This document shows positions 1 through 8,174 of a DNA stretch of 64,000 nt, piece by piece. The stretch comes from Paenibacillus sp. CF384. Lineage in GTDB: Bacteria; Bacillota; Bacilli; Paenibacillales; Paenibacillaceae. Each line of letters begins with the position of its first letter. Position 1 is the first letter of the stretch. The stretch covers positions 1 to 64,000 of the forward strand of contig NZ_FNNV01000005.1 in NCBI RefSeq assembly GCF_900106745.1, read 5' to 3'. The notes beneath the pieces were generated by a model. It did no database searches. It was given only the letters and a program-made list of their open reading frames with translations, and had not been told where the DNA came from. Both the position numbers and the translations under genes were made by a program.

Positions 1-50
1 AAGGAGGCTTAACGCCCTTCGACCTCCACAAACCAACCCTAAAACCAAAG

Positions 51-117
51 AGAAACCCAACGTTTGAAAAAAAACGTTGGGTTTCTCGACATTCTGAGGC
101 TGCCAAATGGCAGCCTT
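51..117 (-). terminator. Tandem hairpins after the dpp-type permease genes
   Basis: Two inverted repeats follow the stop of the permease gene that ends at 125. The first met by minus-strand transcription pairs 96-104 with 109-117 (GAGGCTGCC/GGCAGCCTT, 4-base loop). The second pairs 51-64 with 73-86 (AGAAACCCAACGTT and its complement), with a T-rich loop on the minus strand. Neither has a classic long U-tract right after its stem, but the pair probably ends the transcript. Positions 1-50 show no recognisable gene. Confidence 0.6.
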
Positions 118-124
118 CTCTATG

Positions 125-1057
125 TTAAATATTCGAAAACTTAGCGAATCGCTGCTTGTACATCTTCTCGAGACCAAGCGAGATCAAATGGAAGCCCAGT
201 ATAAACACCGTATAGACAAGAAGCGGAATGAACAGCAGCCATTGGTTGATATCCAAATTACTGCGTGCTTGGCCGATCAATCCGCTCCATTCGTTCGTGC
301 GGCTGATGTATTCGGGCAGTTCGGGCCACGGATTGATGTAAACTATCGTACCCCCGACGAAGATATGGAAGATGGCCAGCTGTCCGCACAACTCCAGGAT
401 CAATACGATCTCTTGAACAAACAGGATAATGAAGCTTTCCTTTAAGTGAGGGAGCAGATGCGTCCGGATGATAGTCCATTGGCTTGCTCCGATTGACTTC
501 GCGGAGAGGATGAACTGCTTCTCGCGAATGACCATCGTCTTCTCTTTCACCGTAGAGGCGACTGTCGGGATGCCGACAAGCGCCATAACGATAGAAAGGA
601 TGAGCGTCAGCTTAAGAGGTGAAGACGCCGGATTCATGGAAATGCCGATCATGATCATCCATACAATAATTAAGATCGGAATGCCGTTTAACATATTCCA
701 GATCGGAAGACGGCCAGCTCTGGAGGTCTTGCTTGTTCCCAGAAAACCAAGCAGCATCCCCAGCACACCGCCAATGCATATGCGGGTTAGCGCAATCGAT
801 ACCGTTGCTATAATCGTATATTTCGCCCCGTCCAGCAGCTTCGCCATCAAGTCTAGACCGTATTTATCCGTTCCAAAGGGATAGGCGGCTGACGGCGGGC
901 TCGGCGGCGCAATAAGCGTGGCTATGCCATTCTCGTCGACCTGATAATCGACAGCAAGATGTTCGTTTAGATCATGAGGAGCGATATAGTGGCCGAAGAA
1001 GGAAGACAAGATAATAAGAACTGTAATCGTCAGACCGGCCAACAACGTTCTGTTCAT
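125..1057 (-). CDS. Dpp/Opp-type ABC transporter permease (DppC/OppC-like)
   Basis: This 310-residue inner-membrane protein is a BPD-type ABC permease of the peptide/nickel family. It has an N-terminal membrane segment (about residues 5-27), a periplasmic stretch containing FGTDKYGLDL, a form of the family's FGTD-GRD motif, and then five membrane segments. The cytoplasmic coupling loop lies near residues 180-210 (AKSIGASQWTIIRTHLLPH, an EAA-like motif). The gene overlaps the upstream permease gene by 4 bases (start at 1057, neighbour ends at 1054), so the two are translationally coupled and probably form a heterodimer. No substrate-binding protein or ATPase lies in the window, so they may be outside it to the left, and the substrate cannot be told. 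Confidence 0.85.
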   Translation of the reverse strand: MNRTLLAGLTITVLIILSSFFGHYIAPHDLNEHLAVDYQVDENGIATLIAPPSPPSAAYPFGTDKYGLDLMAKLLDGAKYTIIATVSIALTRICIGGVLGMLLGFLGTSKTSRAGRLPIWNMLNGIPILIIVWMIMIGISMNPASSPLKLTLILSIVMALVGIPTVASTVKEKTMVIREKQFILSAKSIGASQWTIIRTHLLPHLKESFIILFVQEIVLILELCGQLAIFHIFVGGTIVYINPWPELPEYISRTNEWSGLIGQARSNLDINQWLLFIPLLVYTVFILGFHLISLGLEKMYKQRFAKFSNI

Positions 1058-1941
1058 CGTACAAACACCTTCTCCCAGCCGTAAAGCAACGCTCTCAAGA
1101 TGGCAAACATAATCACATAGAGCAGCAGCATCGTGAAAATGCCGTTCACGACCAGGTTGTACTGATAACCTTCATAGGCATAAGCGTTGGAGAATACCAT
1201 CAGCGTCACGCCGTTCAGATTGTATAAATATTCGAAGATGAACAAATTACCGAACAGGATTCCCATAAACTTATGCAAATCCGCTTTGACAAAAGGCAAT
1301 ACGTTAGGCAGTGCATGGAAGAAAATAATATAGCGTTTACCCAGCCCTCGTGCTTTCGCAAAGCTGATATAGTCTTCCGTCAGCGTCTGACTCATATGAA
1401 GCGCGACATTGCGAATCATATAGATCGCAGGAATGATGATGGCCGAGATTAGCGGCAGCGCGACCGCCGGATCGTCGGTCGAAAAGCTTGCGACTTGGAA
1501 GACAATGAGCCCCGTCTCATCCGCGATGACTACGATCAGAAACTGCAGCAGCAAGACGATGACGAAATCCGGCAGCACGCCGAGCAGTTCCAACAGGCTC
1601 TTAAGCCATCGCGCGCGCGTAATCGCAAAATAGATGCCAAGCAAAATGCCGATCGTCATGCCGATAGAGGCGCCGACAATCATATAGGAGAAAGTAAGCG
1701 TAAAACTGCTGCCGATTTGCTCCAAGAACGAGTGCTCGGTCCTGCCGGCCAGGTAGATGAAGCTCTGCCCATTGGCAAGGCCATCGATGTAGCTGACCAA
1801 CCGCTTCAGTCCCTCTGACCAATTGTAATGCAGCGAGCCGTCCACGTAGCTTTGCTGAAGCACAGCGGGAACCATGGCAAATGCAAGGACGAACATCAGA
1901 ATCCCCAGAATAATCGCTGTGTGCGACGTAAGTTTTGACAT
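1054..1941 (-). CDS. Dpp/Opp-type ABC transporter permease (DppB/OppB-like)
   Basis: This 295-residue BPD-type permease has an N-terminal membrane helix, a long external loop (about residues 30-75) and five further helices. Its coupling loop reads DYISFAKARGLGKRYIIFFHALPN, cut here into the recognisable pieces AKARGLGKRYI and HALPN, which is typical of DppB/OppB. It is the first of two overlapping permease genes. Upstream, only 19 bases away, is sdhC on the same strand, which is an odd operon partner for a peptide-type transporter. A usable AAAGGA ribosome site precedes the ATG. Family assignment is firm; substrate is unknown. Confidence 0.85.
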   Translation of the reverse strand: MSKLTSHTAIILGILMFVLAFAMVPAVLQQSYVDGSLHYNWSEGLKRLVSYIDGLANGQSFIYLAGRTEHSFLEQIGSSFTLTFSYMIVGASIGMTIGILLGIYFAITRARWLKSLLELLGVLPDFVIVLLLQFLIVVIADETGLIVFQVASFSTDDPAVALPLISAIIIPAIYMIRNVALHMSQTLTEDYISFAKARGLGKRYIIFFHALPNVLPFVKADLHKFMGILFGNLFIFEYLYNLNGVTLMVFSNAYAYEGYQYNLVVNGIFTMLLLYVIMFAILRALLYGWEKVFVR

Positions 1942-1960
1942 GCTGCGACCCTAATCCTTT

Positions 1961-2596
1961 CTACAAGAATTCATCGCCGGTAAACGCAACGAGCGAAAGA
2001 ATGAACAGCAAGGAAACAAGCACAAACACACCTAAGCAAATCGTAGAAGAAATTTTCTGCGAACGCGGTGATACCGTAACGCCCCAGCTAATCAGGAATG
2101 CCCAGAGACCATTGCTGAAATGGAACACAGCCGACAATACGCCGATGACGTAAAGAATGAAATACACCGGATTCACGGCAATGTGATGCATGGTCGAACC
2201 GAGCTCCTCATGGGTGATATTACCCAAGTAAATTTGAAGCCGCGTATTGAAGAAATGCCAGAAAACGAAGATAAACGTAAGAACGCCCGTAATGCGCTGC
2301 AATGTGAACGCCCAGTTACGCTCGTATTTGTATTGTCCCGCGTTCAAATTGGACTGAAAAGCCATGTACAGTCCATAAATAGCGTGAAACAAAATCGGCA
2401 GGTAGATCCCCACAATCTCTAGCAACGGCTTAAGCGGCAAGCTGTTAATGAAATGCACGTAGGTAGCGAAGCCTTCCGGTCCACGCTCAAACGCTTGAAA
2501 GTTGATCGATACATGCACAAGAATAAAACCTCCGAGAGGAATTACACCAAGCAGTGAATGCAATTTGCGCCAGTAATAGGAATTTCTTTTCATCAT
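1961..2596 (-). CDS. sdhC: Succinate dehydrogenase cytochrome b558 subunit (SdhC-like), orphan
   Basis: This 211-residue, five-helix membrane protein matches the Bacillus-type succinate:menaquinone reductase anchor, a di-heme cytochrome b. Conserved histidines sit at H13 (KLHSLLG), H28 (ILVHVSIN), about 70 (LFHAIYGLYM), about 113 (FWHFFN) and about 155 (VFHFSNGLWAF), the spacing known for B. subtilis SdhC. Normally sdhC is followed by sdhA and sdhB. Here the next gene downstream is a Dpp-type permease and no sdhAB is in the window. It is either a second sdhC copy or a displaced one. A GGGAGG ribosome site supports the start; ATG at 2596 and 2593 are both possible. Confidence 0.85.
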   Translation of the reverse strand: MMKRNSYYWRKLHSLLGVIPLGGFILVHVSINFQAFERGPEGFATYVHFINSLPLKPLLEIVGIYLPILFHAIYGLYMAFQSNLNAGQYKYERNWAFTLQRITGVLTFIFVFWHFFNTRLQIYLGNITHEELGSTMHHIAVNPVYFILYVIGVLSAVFHFSNGLWAFLISWGVTVSPRSQKISSTICLGVFVLVSLLFILSLVAFTGDEFL

Positions 2597-2672
2597 TTCG
2601 CCTCCCTATAAATGAAACGATTCAGAGCGCTCATCTGTGACACGAGCTTCGACATTTATCATGCCACCAGCG

Positions 2673-2717
2673 CACAAAGAGCAATCGGCAGATTACATAG
2701 CCCGATTGCTCTTTGTG
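2673..2717. repeat. Perfect 16-bp inverted repeat between divergent genes
   Basis: CACAAAGAGCAATCGG at 2673-2688 is exactly complementary to 2702-2717, with a 13-base loop. It lies between two divergently transcribed genes (sdhC and gerA), so it terminates no visible gene. There is no U-tract on either side. It could be a leader structure, a regulator site or the relic of a lost gene's terminator. Confidence 0.7.
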
Positions 2718-2727
2718 TCAAATAAGG

Positions 2728-2757
2728 GGATAACTTCAATATGGAAACACCATAATA
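2728..2757 (+). promoter_or_regulatory. Candidate sigma-G-type promoter of the ger operon
   Basis: GGATA at 2728-2732 and CATAATA at 2751-2757 are separated by 18 bases. CATAATA fits the -10 pattern of forespore sigma-G promoters (CATNHTA), and GGATA differs at one position from the -35 pattern GMATR. The start codon follows about 37 bases later. Germinant receptor operons are normally transcribed by sigma-G, so motif and context agree, but this is a by-eye match only. Confidence 0.45.
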
Positions 2758-2793
2758 AGATGAATATTTGTTCTTAGACAGGCGGTGCGTCGT

Positions 2794-4266
2794 ATGACCT
2801 CAAATCTAAATCAAGCATTGCGAGACACTTCTAAGTCATCCGATTTTCTGCAAACAACCCAGCTTGTGCAAGATACCCTTATTCATTTTACTTACTATAA
2901 AACGCTCATCAGCCAAGAGCAATTTCACCATGATATACTCCCTTTTTTGCAATTTCCGGAAGATACAAGCTTACATCTGCATGATGTGCAAGCCCTGATT
3001 CCAATTACAGGAACCACGATCTCTTCCAGCCTAGATGAAGTCCTTAAAGCCTTAGCGCAGGGCTCAATCTTCATTCAATTGGATGCCGAGCTGAACGAAG
3101 GACTGCTCGTAAACCTCGCGGACGTAAAACTTGGCCATCGTGATCATAATGATACCGAGAATGAATACAGCGTACTCGGGCCGAAGGTCGGTTTTGTCGA
3201 ATGCATAGATACCAACTTGTCTTTACTGCGAAGAGGGCTTGTAACCGAAAAATTAATATTTGAAGAACTCATCATTGGTTCGATTTCAAAAACGAGAACC
3301 GTTATCGTTTCGTTGGATGGAGTCACGAATCCCCAGCATGTAAATACGGCTAGGCAGCGACTGTTGGATCTCGATTTTGACGTCGTGTTTGAAACTTCCC
3401 TGCTGGAATTACTGATTACCGACAACTCGAATTCACCTTTCCCGTTGTTCTTGTCCAGTGAACGTCTGGACAGAATCATGTATGCCTTGATAAACGGAGA
3501 AATAGCGATTCTATGCGACGGTTCTCCTTCTATTATTACGGGACCTACGAGCCTATTCAGCTTCTTCATTTCTCCCGAAGATTACTATTTGCCATGGATT
3601 ATGGGCTCGTTCTTTCGTCTCATTCGTTATTTCGGCATCACTTTTTCAATTCTGGCTACCTCCTTATATGTTGCGATTCTTACCTTTCATTACACCGTCA
3701 TTCCCCGTGACCTATTGGGTCCGATTATCGAATCCAGATCGAACGTCCCTTTCCCTCCGATGCTGGAAGTGCTGTTCTTGGAAATAACCATCGAGCTGCT
3801 TCGCGAAGCCGGCTCCAGATTGCCTACAAAAGTCAGTCAAACGCTTGGCATCGTAGGCGGCATCATACTTGGACAAGCAGCCGTGCAAGCCGGTTTGACC
3901 AGTAATATCCTGCTCATCATCGTGTCTCTGTCGGCGCTCGCTTCCTTTACCACGCCTATCTTTAAAATTTCGAACACGATCCGATTTTTGCGTTTTCCAT
4001 TGATTATCTTGGCGTCCTATTGGGGCGGATTAGGCATCGTCATTGGGTTAATGTTGATTACATGCCATTTATTGCGTTTGAAATCGCTGGGAATGCCCTA
4101 TATCGCACCCCTGTTTCCTTTTCGTCCTAAAGGTTTCAGCGACAGTTTCATACGCTCTTCCTTCACCCTTACTTCTAAACGATTCGCTACTCTGCGCCCG
4201 CTCTCGACACAAAGATATACCGTTAAGAAAAATAAGGATATCGGAGACGACTATAACAATGAATAA
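2794..4266 (+). CDS. Spore germination receptor A subunit (GerA family, GerKA-like)
   Basis: This protein of about 490 residues belongs to the GerA family, the A subunit of nutrient germinant receptors in the inner membrane of the spore. The N-terminal half (to about residue 260) is a soluble domain. It is followed by membrane segments starting near RLIRYFGITFSILATSLYV, the conserved FPPMLEVLFLEITIELLREAG stretch (seen as PPMLEVLFLE and ELLREAG), and GIVGGIILGQAAVQAG. I prefer the ATG at 2794 because AGGCGG at 2780-2785 is then correctly spaced; the in-frame GTG at 2785 is too close to it. It is the first gene of gerA-gerC-gerB. The germinant cannot be read from the sequence. Confidence 0.92.
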   Translation: MTSNLNQALRDTSKSSDFLQTTQLVQDTLIHFTYYKTLISQEQFHHDILPFLQFPEDTSLHLHDVQALIPITGTTISSSLDEVLKALAQGSIFIQLDAELNEGLLVNLADVKLGHRDHNDTENEYSVLGPKVGFVECIDTNLSLLRRGLVTEKLIFEELIIGSISKTRTVIVSLDGVTNPQHVNTARQRLLDLDFDVVFETSLLELLITDNSNSPFPLFLSSERLDRIMYALINGEIAILCDGSPSIITGPTSLFSFFISPEDYYLPWIMGSFFRLIRYFGITFSILATSLYVAILTFHYTVIPRDLLGPIIESRSNVPFPPMLEVLFLEITIELLREAGSRLPTKVSQTLGIVGGIILGQAAVQAGLTSNILLIIVSLSALASFTTPIFKISNTIRFLRFPLIILASYWGGLGIVIGLMLITCHLLRLKSLGMPYIAPLFPFRPKGFSDSFIRSSFTLTSKRFATLRPLSTQRYTVKKNKDIGDDYNNE

Positions 4267-4292
4267 TGTTGTGCGGCTAGGAGGATGAAATC

Positions 4293-5351
4293 GTGACAAG
4301 AAGGACTATCCCCGCTCTTATCTGCTGCTGCTTATTATGCGGATGCGCGCAAGAGCGGATCATTGACCGCATTAATATTATTCAGAGCATTGGAGTAGAC
4401 AAGGAAGGGGAGACCATTAAGATAAGTGCTTCTTTGCCTTCCTATATAAAAGGCGCTCGTGAACAAGCCTCCCCGATAACCGCGGAGTCTAACGTCACGT
4501 ACGGGATATTCACAGCCTTGACCGCCAAGTCTTCGCAGCCGATCGAAGTCGGTCAAATGCGCACCTTGGTCCTCAGCGAACCATTCGCCCGGGAAGCCAT
4601 TGATGAGTTTGCCGAGATTATCAATCGAGAATCGATCAAAAGCAGCAATGCTACGATTGTCGTAACCAAACAAAACGTCAACTCCATTATTGCCGACAGC
4701 TCGAAGAAGCCTCCGTTCTACTTGTCGGAGCTCATCGAACATAACATGAAACAGGGAAACACGCCGAAGACCAATTATCATTCCTTCTTAAATCAGTATT
4801 ATGGAGAAGGACAGGATCTGTATTTGCCCGTTATCAATAGAGACAACGGTTTATTACAAATGGATGGCATTTGCGTCTATAAAGGGAACGAGCTCAAGCT
4901 ATGGTTAACAGCCGAAGAAGGCTTATATCTAAAGCTGCTGACAGACAAAGCATTGACCGGCGAATATGATTTCAAGCTAGGTCCACAAGAGATGTACTCC
5001 TTGATCATTCTGCGCGGAAAGAGAAAAGTTGCCATTGCACATGACGGAAAAACGAAGATATCCCTTCGATTGTCCATAGCGCTTAGAGAGATTCCGAAGG
5101 CGATTAACGTTCAGAAACAAGCCGATTTGCAGAAAGTAAAAGAACAAATCGAGACGAAACTATCTTCGGAAATCACGGCGCTGCTAACTCGATTACAGAA
5201 GAACAAGGTCGATCCCGTCGGCTTCGGAGAATACTATAGATGGCAGCATAGAACGTTTAACGCGAATCGTTTTTATAACAAAATCTACCCGAATCAAGTG
5301 TTCGAAGTGAAAACGAAAATTATTATTACATACTCAGGGGTTGGGCAATAG
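4293..5351 (+). CDS. Spore germination lipoprotein (Ger(x)C family, GerKC-like)
   Basis: This 352-residue C subunit of a germinant receptor starts with a lipoprotein signal (IPALICCCLLCGC), with lipidation expected at a Cys in LLCGC around residue 18. The body follows the Ger(x)C plan: IDRINIIQSIGVDKEGETI near the start, the ARE/F-type strand region, and a C-terminal domain ending in NQVFEVKTKIIITYSG. Start is GTG at 4293 behind AGGAGG. The stop codon overlaps the start of the next gene by one base, so translation is coupled. The order A-C-B differs from the A-B-C order of B. subtilis gerA. Confidence 0.9.
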   Translation: MTRRTIPALICCCLLCGCAQERIIDRINIIQSIGVDKEGETIKISASLPSYIKGAREQASPITAESNVTYGIFTALTAKSSQPIEVGQMRTLVLSEPFAREAIDEFAEIINRESIKSSNATIVVTKQNVNSIIADSSKKPPFYLSELIEHNMKQGNTPKTNYHSFLNQYYGEGQDLYLPVINRDNGLLQMDGICVYKGNELKLWLTAEEGLYLKLLTDKALTGEYDFKLGPQEMYSLIILRGKRKVAIAHDGKTKISLRLSIALREIPKAINVQKQADLQKVKEQIETKLSSEITALLTRLQKNKVDPVGFGEYYRWQHRTFNANRFYNKIYPNQVFEVKTKIIITYSGVGQ

Positions 5352-6451
5352 TGCAGAAGCTCGTAAAGGAAAACTACACGATTTCCGGATATTTTGTATT
5401 TTTCTTAATCGGCACTTCCCAGGCTGCCGCTAACATCTTTAATTTTCAATGTCTGATTGCCGTTCATGCCGAACAGGATGCTTGGATATCCATTATGCTG
5501 ATGGGTTTGAGCTTGCATCTGATCGTCTGGATGGTGTTTAAGATGCTCGGTAATCCGGCGAAAGACGTCATTGATTTGCATCGAAGGATCTTCGGAAGGA
5601 TCATAGGGAATGCCATTTCTCTGCTATTAGTCGGATACTACTTCTTGATGTCTCTTTATTTCCTGCGGTCTTACATCGAAATCATTCAAGTGTGGGTGTT
5701 TCCGAATATCCGAGCATGGGCGCTGGCAGCGCTCTTCAGCTGCATTATTTACTATATCGTATCCGGCGGGTTCAGGGTTGTTGCCGGCTTTAACTTCTTT
5801 TACTTGGTCCTGCTTCCGCTGCTCTTCTGGCTGTACTTCCCGATTCGACAAGGCAATTTCCATCATCTATTGCCAATGCTTAATCACTCTATTGTTGAAT
5901 TGCTGAGAGGCTCCAGAGCTGCCGGATTTATTTTCTTCGGACTTGAAGCATTGCTTATTTACTTTCCTTTCTTAAAATCGCCTGAAAAAAACGTGAAATG
6001 GGCGCATCTGGCCGTGTTATTCTCAACGCTCAAATATATGGCAATCATGATGGTAACCATCATGTATTTTAGTCAGGGGATGCTGAAACATTCGCTATGG
6101 CCTACTTTAGCCATGACGAAAATTACGGAGCTGTCCTTCTTTGCAAGGTTTGAGTTTGTCTTTATATTTGTTTGGCTGATGATCATCATTTCAACGGTTT
6201 GCATCCCCATTTGGTGCTGTACGAGAATTATGAAGAGGGTTGCCTCGTTTAAACCCGGACTGTCATTACCGATTCTATTGGCAGCCCTTTTCATTGCCTC
6301 TCTTATGTTTAACGAACGAACGAAGATCACTGCATTTGGAACGTTTATAAACGATATCAGCTTTTATTTCAATTTTGCCTATATCCCGATTCTGTTCATC
6401 ATCTCTTGCTTGGTCATAAAGTCGAATTCGACAGGGGGGCCTCTTTCGTAA
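5351..6451 (+). CDS. Spore germination permease B subunit (GerAB/GerKB-like)
   Basis: This 366-residue integral membrane protein has about ten helices and belongs to the GerB branch of the amino acid-polyamine-organocation superfamily. It forms the membrane channel or binding subunit of the germinant receptor. The first helix contains ISGYFVFFLIGTSQ, typical of the family's N-terminus. Start is GTG at 5351, overlapping the TAG of the preceding gene by one base. It is the last gene of the receptor operon and meets the GH110 gene convergently with only 7 bases between stops. No terminator hairpin is evident there. Confidence 0.9.
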   Translation: MQKLVKENYTISGYFVFFLIGTSQAAANIFNFQCLIAVHAEQDAWISIMLMGLSLHLIVWMVFKMLGNPAKDVIDLHRRIFGRIIGNAISLLLVGYYFLMSLYFLRSYIEIIQVWVFPNIRAWALAALFSCIIYYIVSGGFRVVAGFNFFYLVLLPLLFWLYFPIRQGNFHHLLPMLNHSIVELLRGSRAAGFIFFGLEALLIYFPFLKSPEKNVKWAHLAVLFSTLKYMAIMMVTIMYFSQGMLKHSLWPTLAMTKITELSFFARFEFVFIFVWLMIIISTVCIPIWCCTRIMKRVASFKPGLSLPILLAALFIASLMFNERTKITAFGTFINDISFYFNFAYIPILFIISCLVIKSNSTGGPLS

Positions 6452-6458
6452 CGATGCT

Positions 6459-8147
6459 TTAGTCGGTCTGTATCCCGTTCCCTCCAAACACCACATTACT
6501 GCAGGCCTGCAGCCGAACAGCCTCTTCCGTCTGGCTTAACACCTTACCGGATGCGGGTACGACAAGCTCATTATTCAGAACATGCAAGCCCGAAGTGCTC
6601 TTAGCATGCAAAATATCACCTGCGATCATTTCGAAACGGTTATCTTCAATCCGGACATGTTGATGTACCGGCTGTTCGGCACTGCCCTCTCGATTCTCCG
6701 GAGCAATTAGAATGACAGGATGATCCTCATTGCCGCAAGCCAAGAATCGATTCTTCCTAATCGTTACATCTCGAACCATGCCGGACTCGAACCAGCTCTC
6801 GGCATCATCGGCGATTAGAATCGCGCTCATGCCTGTCCGTTCAAATCGGTTGTTCTCGATGACAACCTTTCGTCTGGTCGTAACCAAGATGCCGCGCGTC
6901 GGAATACAAGCAAACCGATTGTTGTCGATGCTAACCTGCGGCGTCCATGTGACATTCTCGACTACATCGTGTTCCTCGATCGAATCCGGCACCTGCTTGT
7001 CCAAGGTGAGCTGCCAATCTCTGGCATCCATCCTACTGACCTCTTCAACCGTATGGCAGGAATAAGGAATTAACGTTCGCGCTCGAATAAACTCCACCAC
7101 ATCACCGGTGAAGAAAGGCTCGAAACCGTAGGTTTGCTCATGCATAAATCGAACGACCACTTGGTTCCGGGACGGACGATCCACGATTCGCAAATGGGTG
7201 CCATGCACGTTAATGGCGTCATCATGCGCCCCTTCAAAATCGCTGTTCTCGACGCGGATGAGGCCGCGGCATCCCGAGACATGAATCAAATCCGCAAATC
7301 CTGCGCATGTCCGGCCGGATTCGGGGCGAGGCTTCATGTTCATCGCATCGAATGCAACGTTCTCGCTGAACTGACACACAATGCCAAGCCCATGCATGTA
7401 GTGTATGCCGACCTTTGACCATGTTACGTTCCGACTGCGGACCACGAAAGAACCCACTTGATCGCGGATACCATCGCGCAGCTGAAATACGTTACCGACT
7501 TTCGTATCCGGCATGTCCTCGGCATAATGCAACCGCAAGCGCTTCGGCTCTAACTCTTCTACTTTCACGGCGTCCATGATGGGATGCTGCGGGATACGCC
7601 TGATCGTATTGTTCGCCGGATCATATTGCGCAGCCGGTCCTCCTTGGTATCGCCAGCCTTCTCCGACCCAGGACAACACTCCGTGTTGATCGAGCTCATA
7701 CCAAGAGTCCGGCTTGACGCGAACATCCAGATGATGGCAACCTACTGATTCGACGACCATCTCCGACATGGTCGCACGCTCGAAATCGATCGATAGATTG
7801 CGAATCTGAATGTTATCACAGCCATCGATGACTAGCGGCGTCATTTTCCCATGGAACACAAAGAGCGAACCGTTGCCATCCAGCGTAATGCCTTTCATGC
7901 CTTTCAACAACAGCCCGATTGTCTTGCTTACATCCGGATTCTCGGATTCGCTCGCTGTGTTGGTTATATAATAGGGCACCTTCGCTGCATGCTCGGGATA
8001 GAAATCGTATCTGCCCTTCGCGATGGATAGGGTTACCGGACTATCGTACGCATTCAACTGCTCTATCGCCTGACGGAAATACGGCACGGCATCTACTCCG
8101 AGATCCGGTTTCAGCCCAACATCCAACATATGCACGGTATTCTCCAT
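6459..8147 (-). CDS. GH110-like alpha-1,3-galactosidase (parallel beta-helix)
   Basis: This 562-residue protein has no signal peptide and shows beta-helix repeats such as KGITLDGNGS, NIQIRNLSID and NRFERTGMSAILI. The N-terminus (PVTLSIAKGRYDFYPEHA, then LLLKGMKGITLDGNG and FVFHGKM) resembles GH110 enzymes, which remove alpha-1,3-linked galactose by inversion. D286 in FADLIHV and D309-D310 in GAHDDAINVHGT have the spacing I recall for the GH110 catalytic aspartates. It lies 27 bases downstream of a GH30 gene and belongs to the same TetR-led operon. With no export signal it should act on imported oligosaccharides. Another beta-helix glycosidase is the main alternative. Confidence 0.75.
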   Translation of the reverse strand: MENTVHMLDVGLKPDLGVDAVPYFRQAIEQLNAYDSPVTLSIAKGRYDFYPEHAAKVPYYITNTASESENPDVSKTIGLLLKGMKGITLDGNGSLFVFHGKMTPLVIDGCDNIQIRNLSIDFERATMSEMVVESVGCHHLDVRVKPDSWYELDQHGVLSWVGEGWRYQGGPAAQYDPANNTIRRIPQHPIMDAVKVEELEPKRLRLHYAEDMPDTKVGNVFQLRDGIRDQVGSFVVRSRNVTWSKVGIHYMHGLGIVCQFSENVAFDAMNMKPRPESGRTCAGFADLIHVSGCRGLIRVENSDFEGAHDDAINVHGTHLRIVDRPSRNQVVVRFMHEQTYGFEPFFTGDVVEFIRARTLIPYSCHTVEEVSRMDARDWQLTLDKQVPDSIEEHDVVENVTWTPQVSIDNNRFACIPTRGILVTTRRKVVIENNRFERTGMSAILIADDAESWFESGMVRDVTIRKNRFLACGNEDHPVILIAPENREGSAEQPVHQHVRIEDNRFEMIAGDILHAKSTSGLHVLNNELVVPASGKVLSQTEEAVRLQACSNVVFGGNGIQTD

Positions 8148-8174
8148 TACTTATCCCCTCTCTGCGCCTCCAAT

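Noticed and set aside
107..884. Frames opposite the DppC-like permease
   Set aside because: Antisense shadows of a well-supported gene, with no family resemblance.
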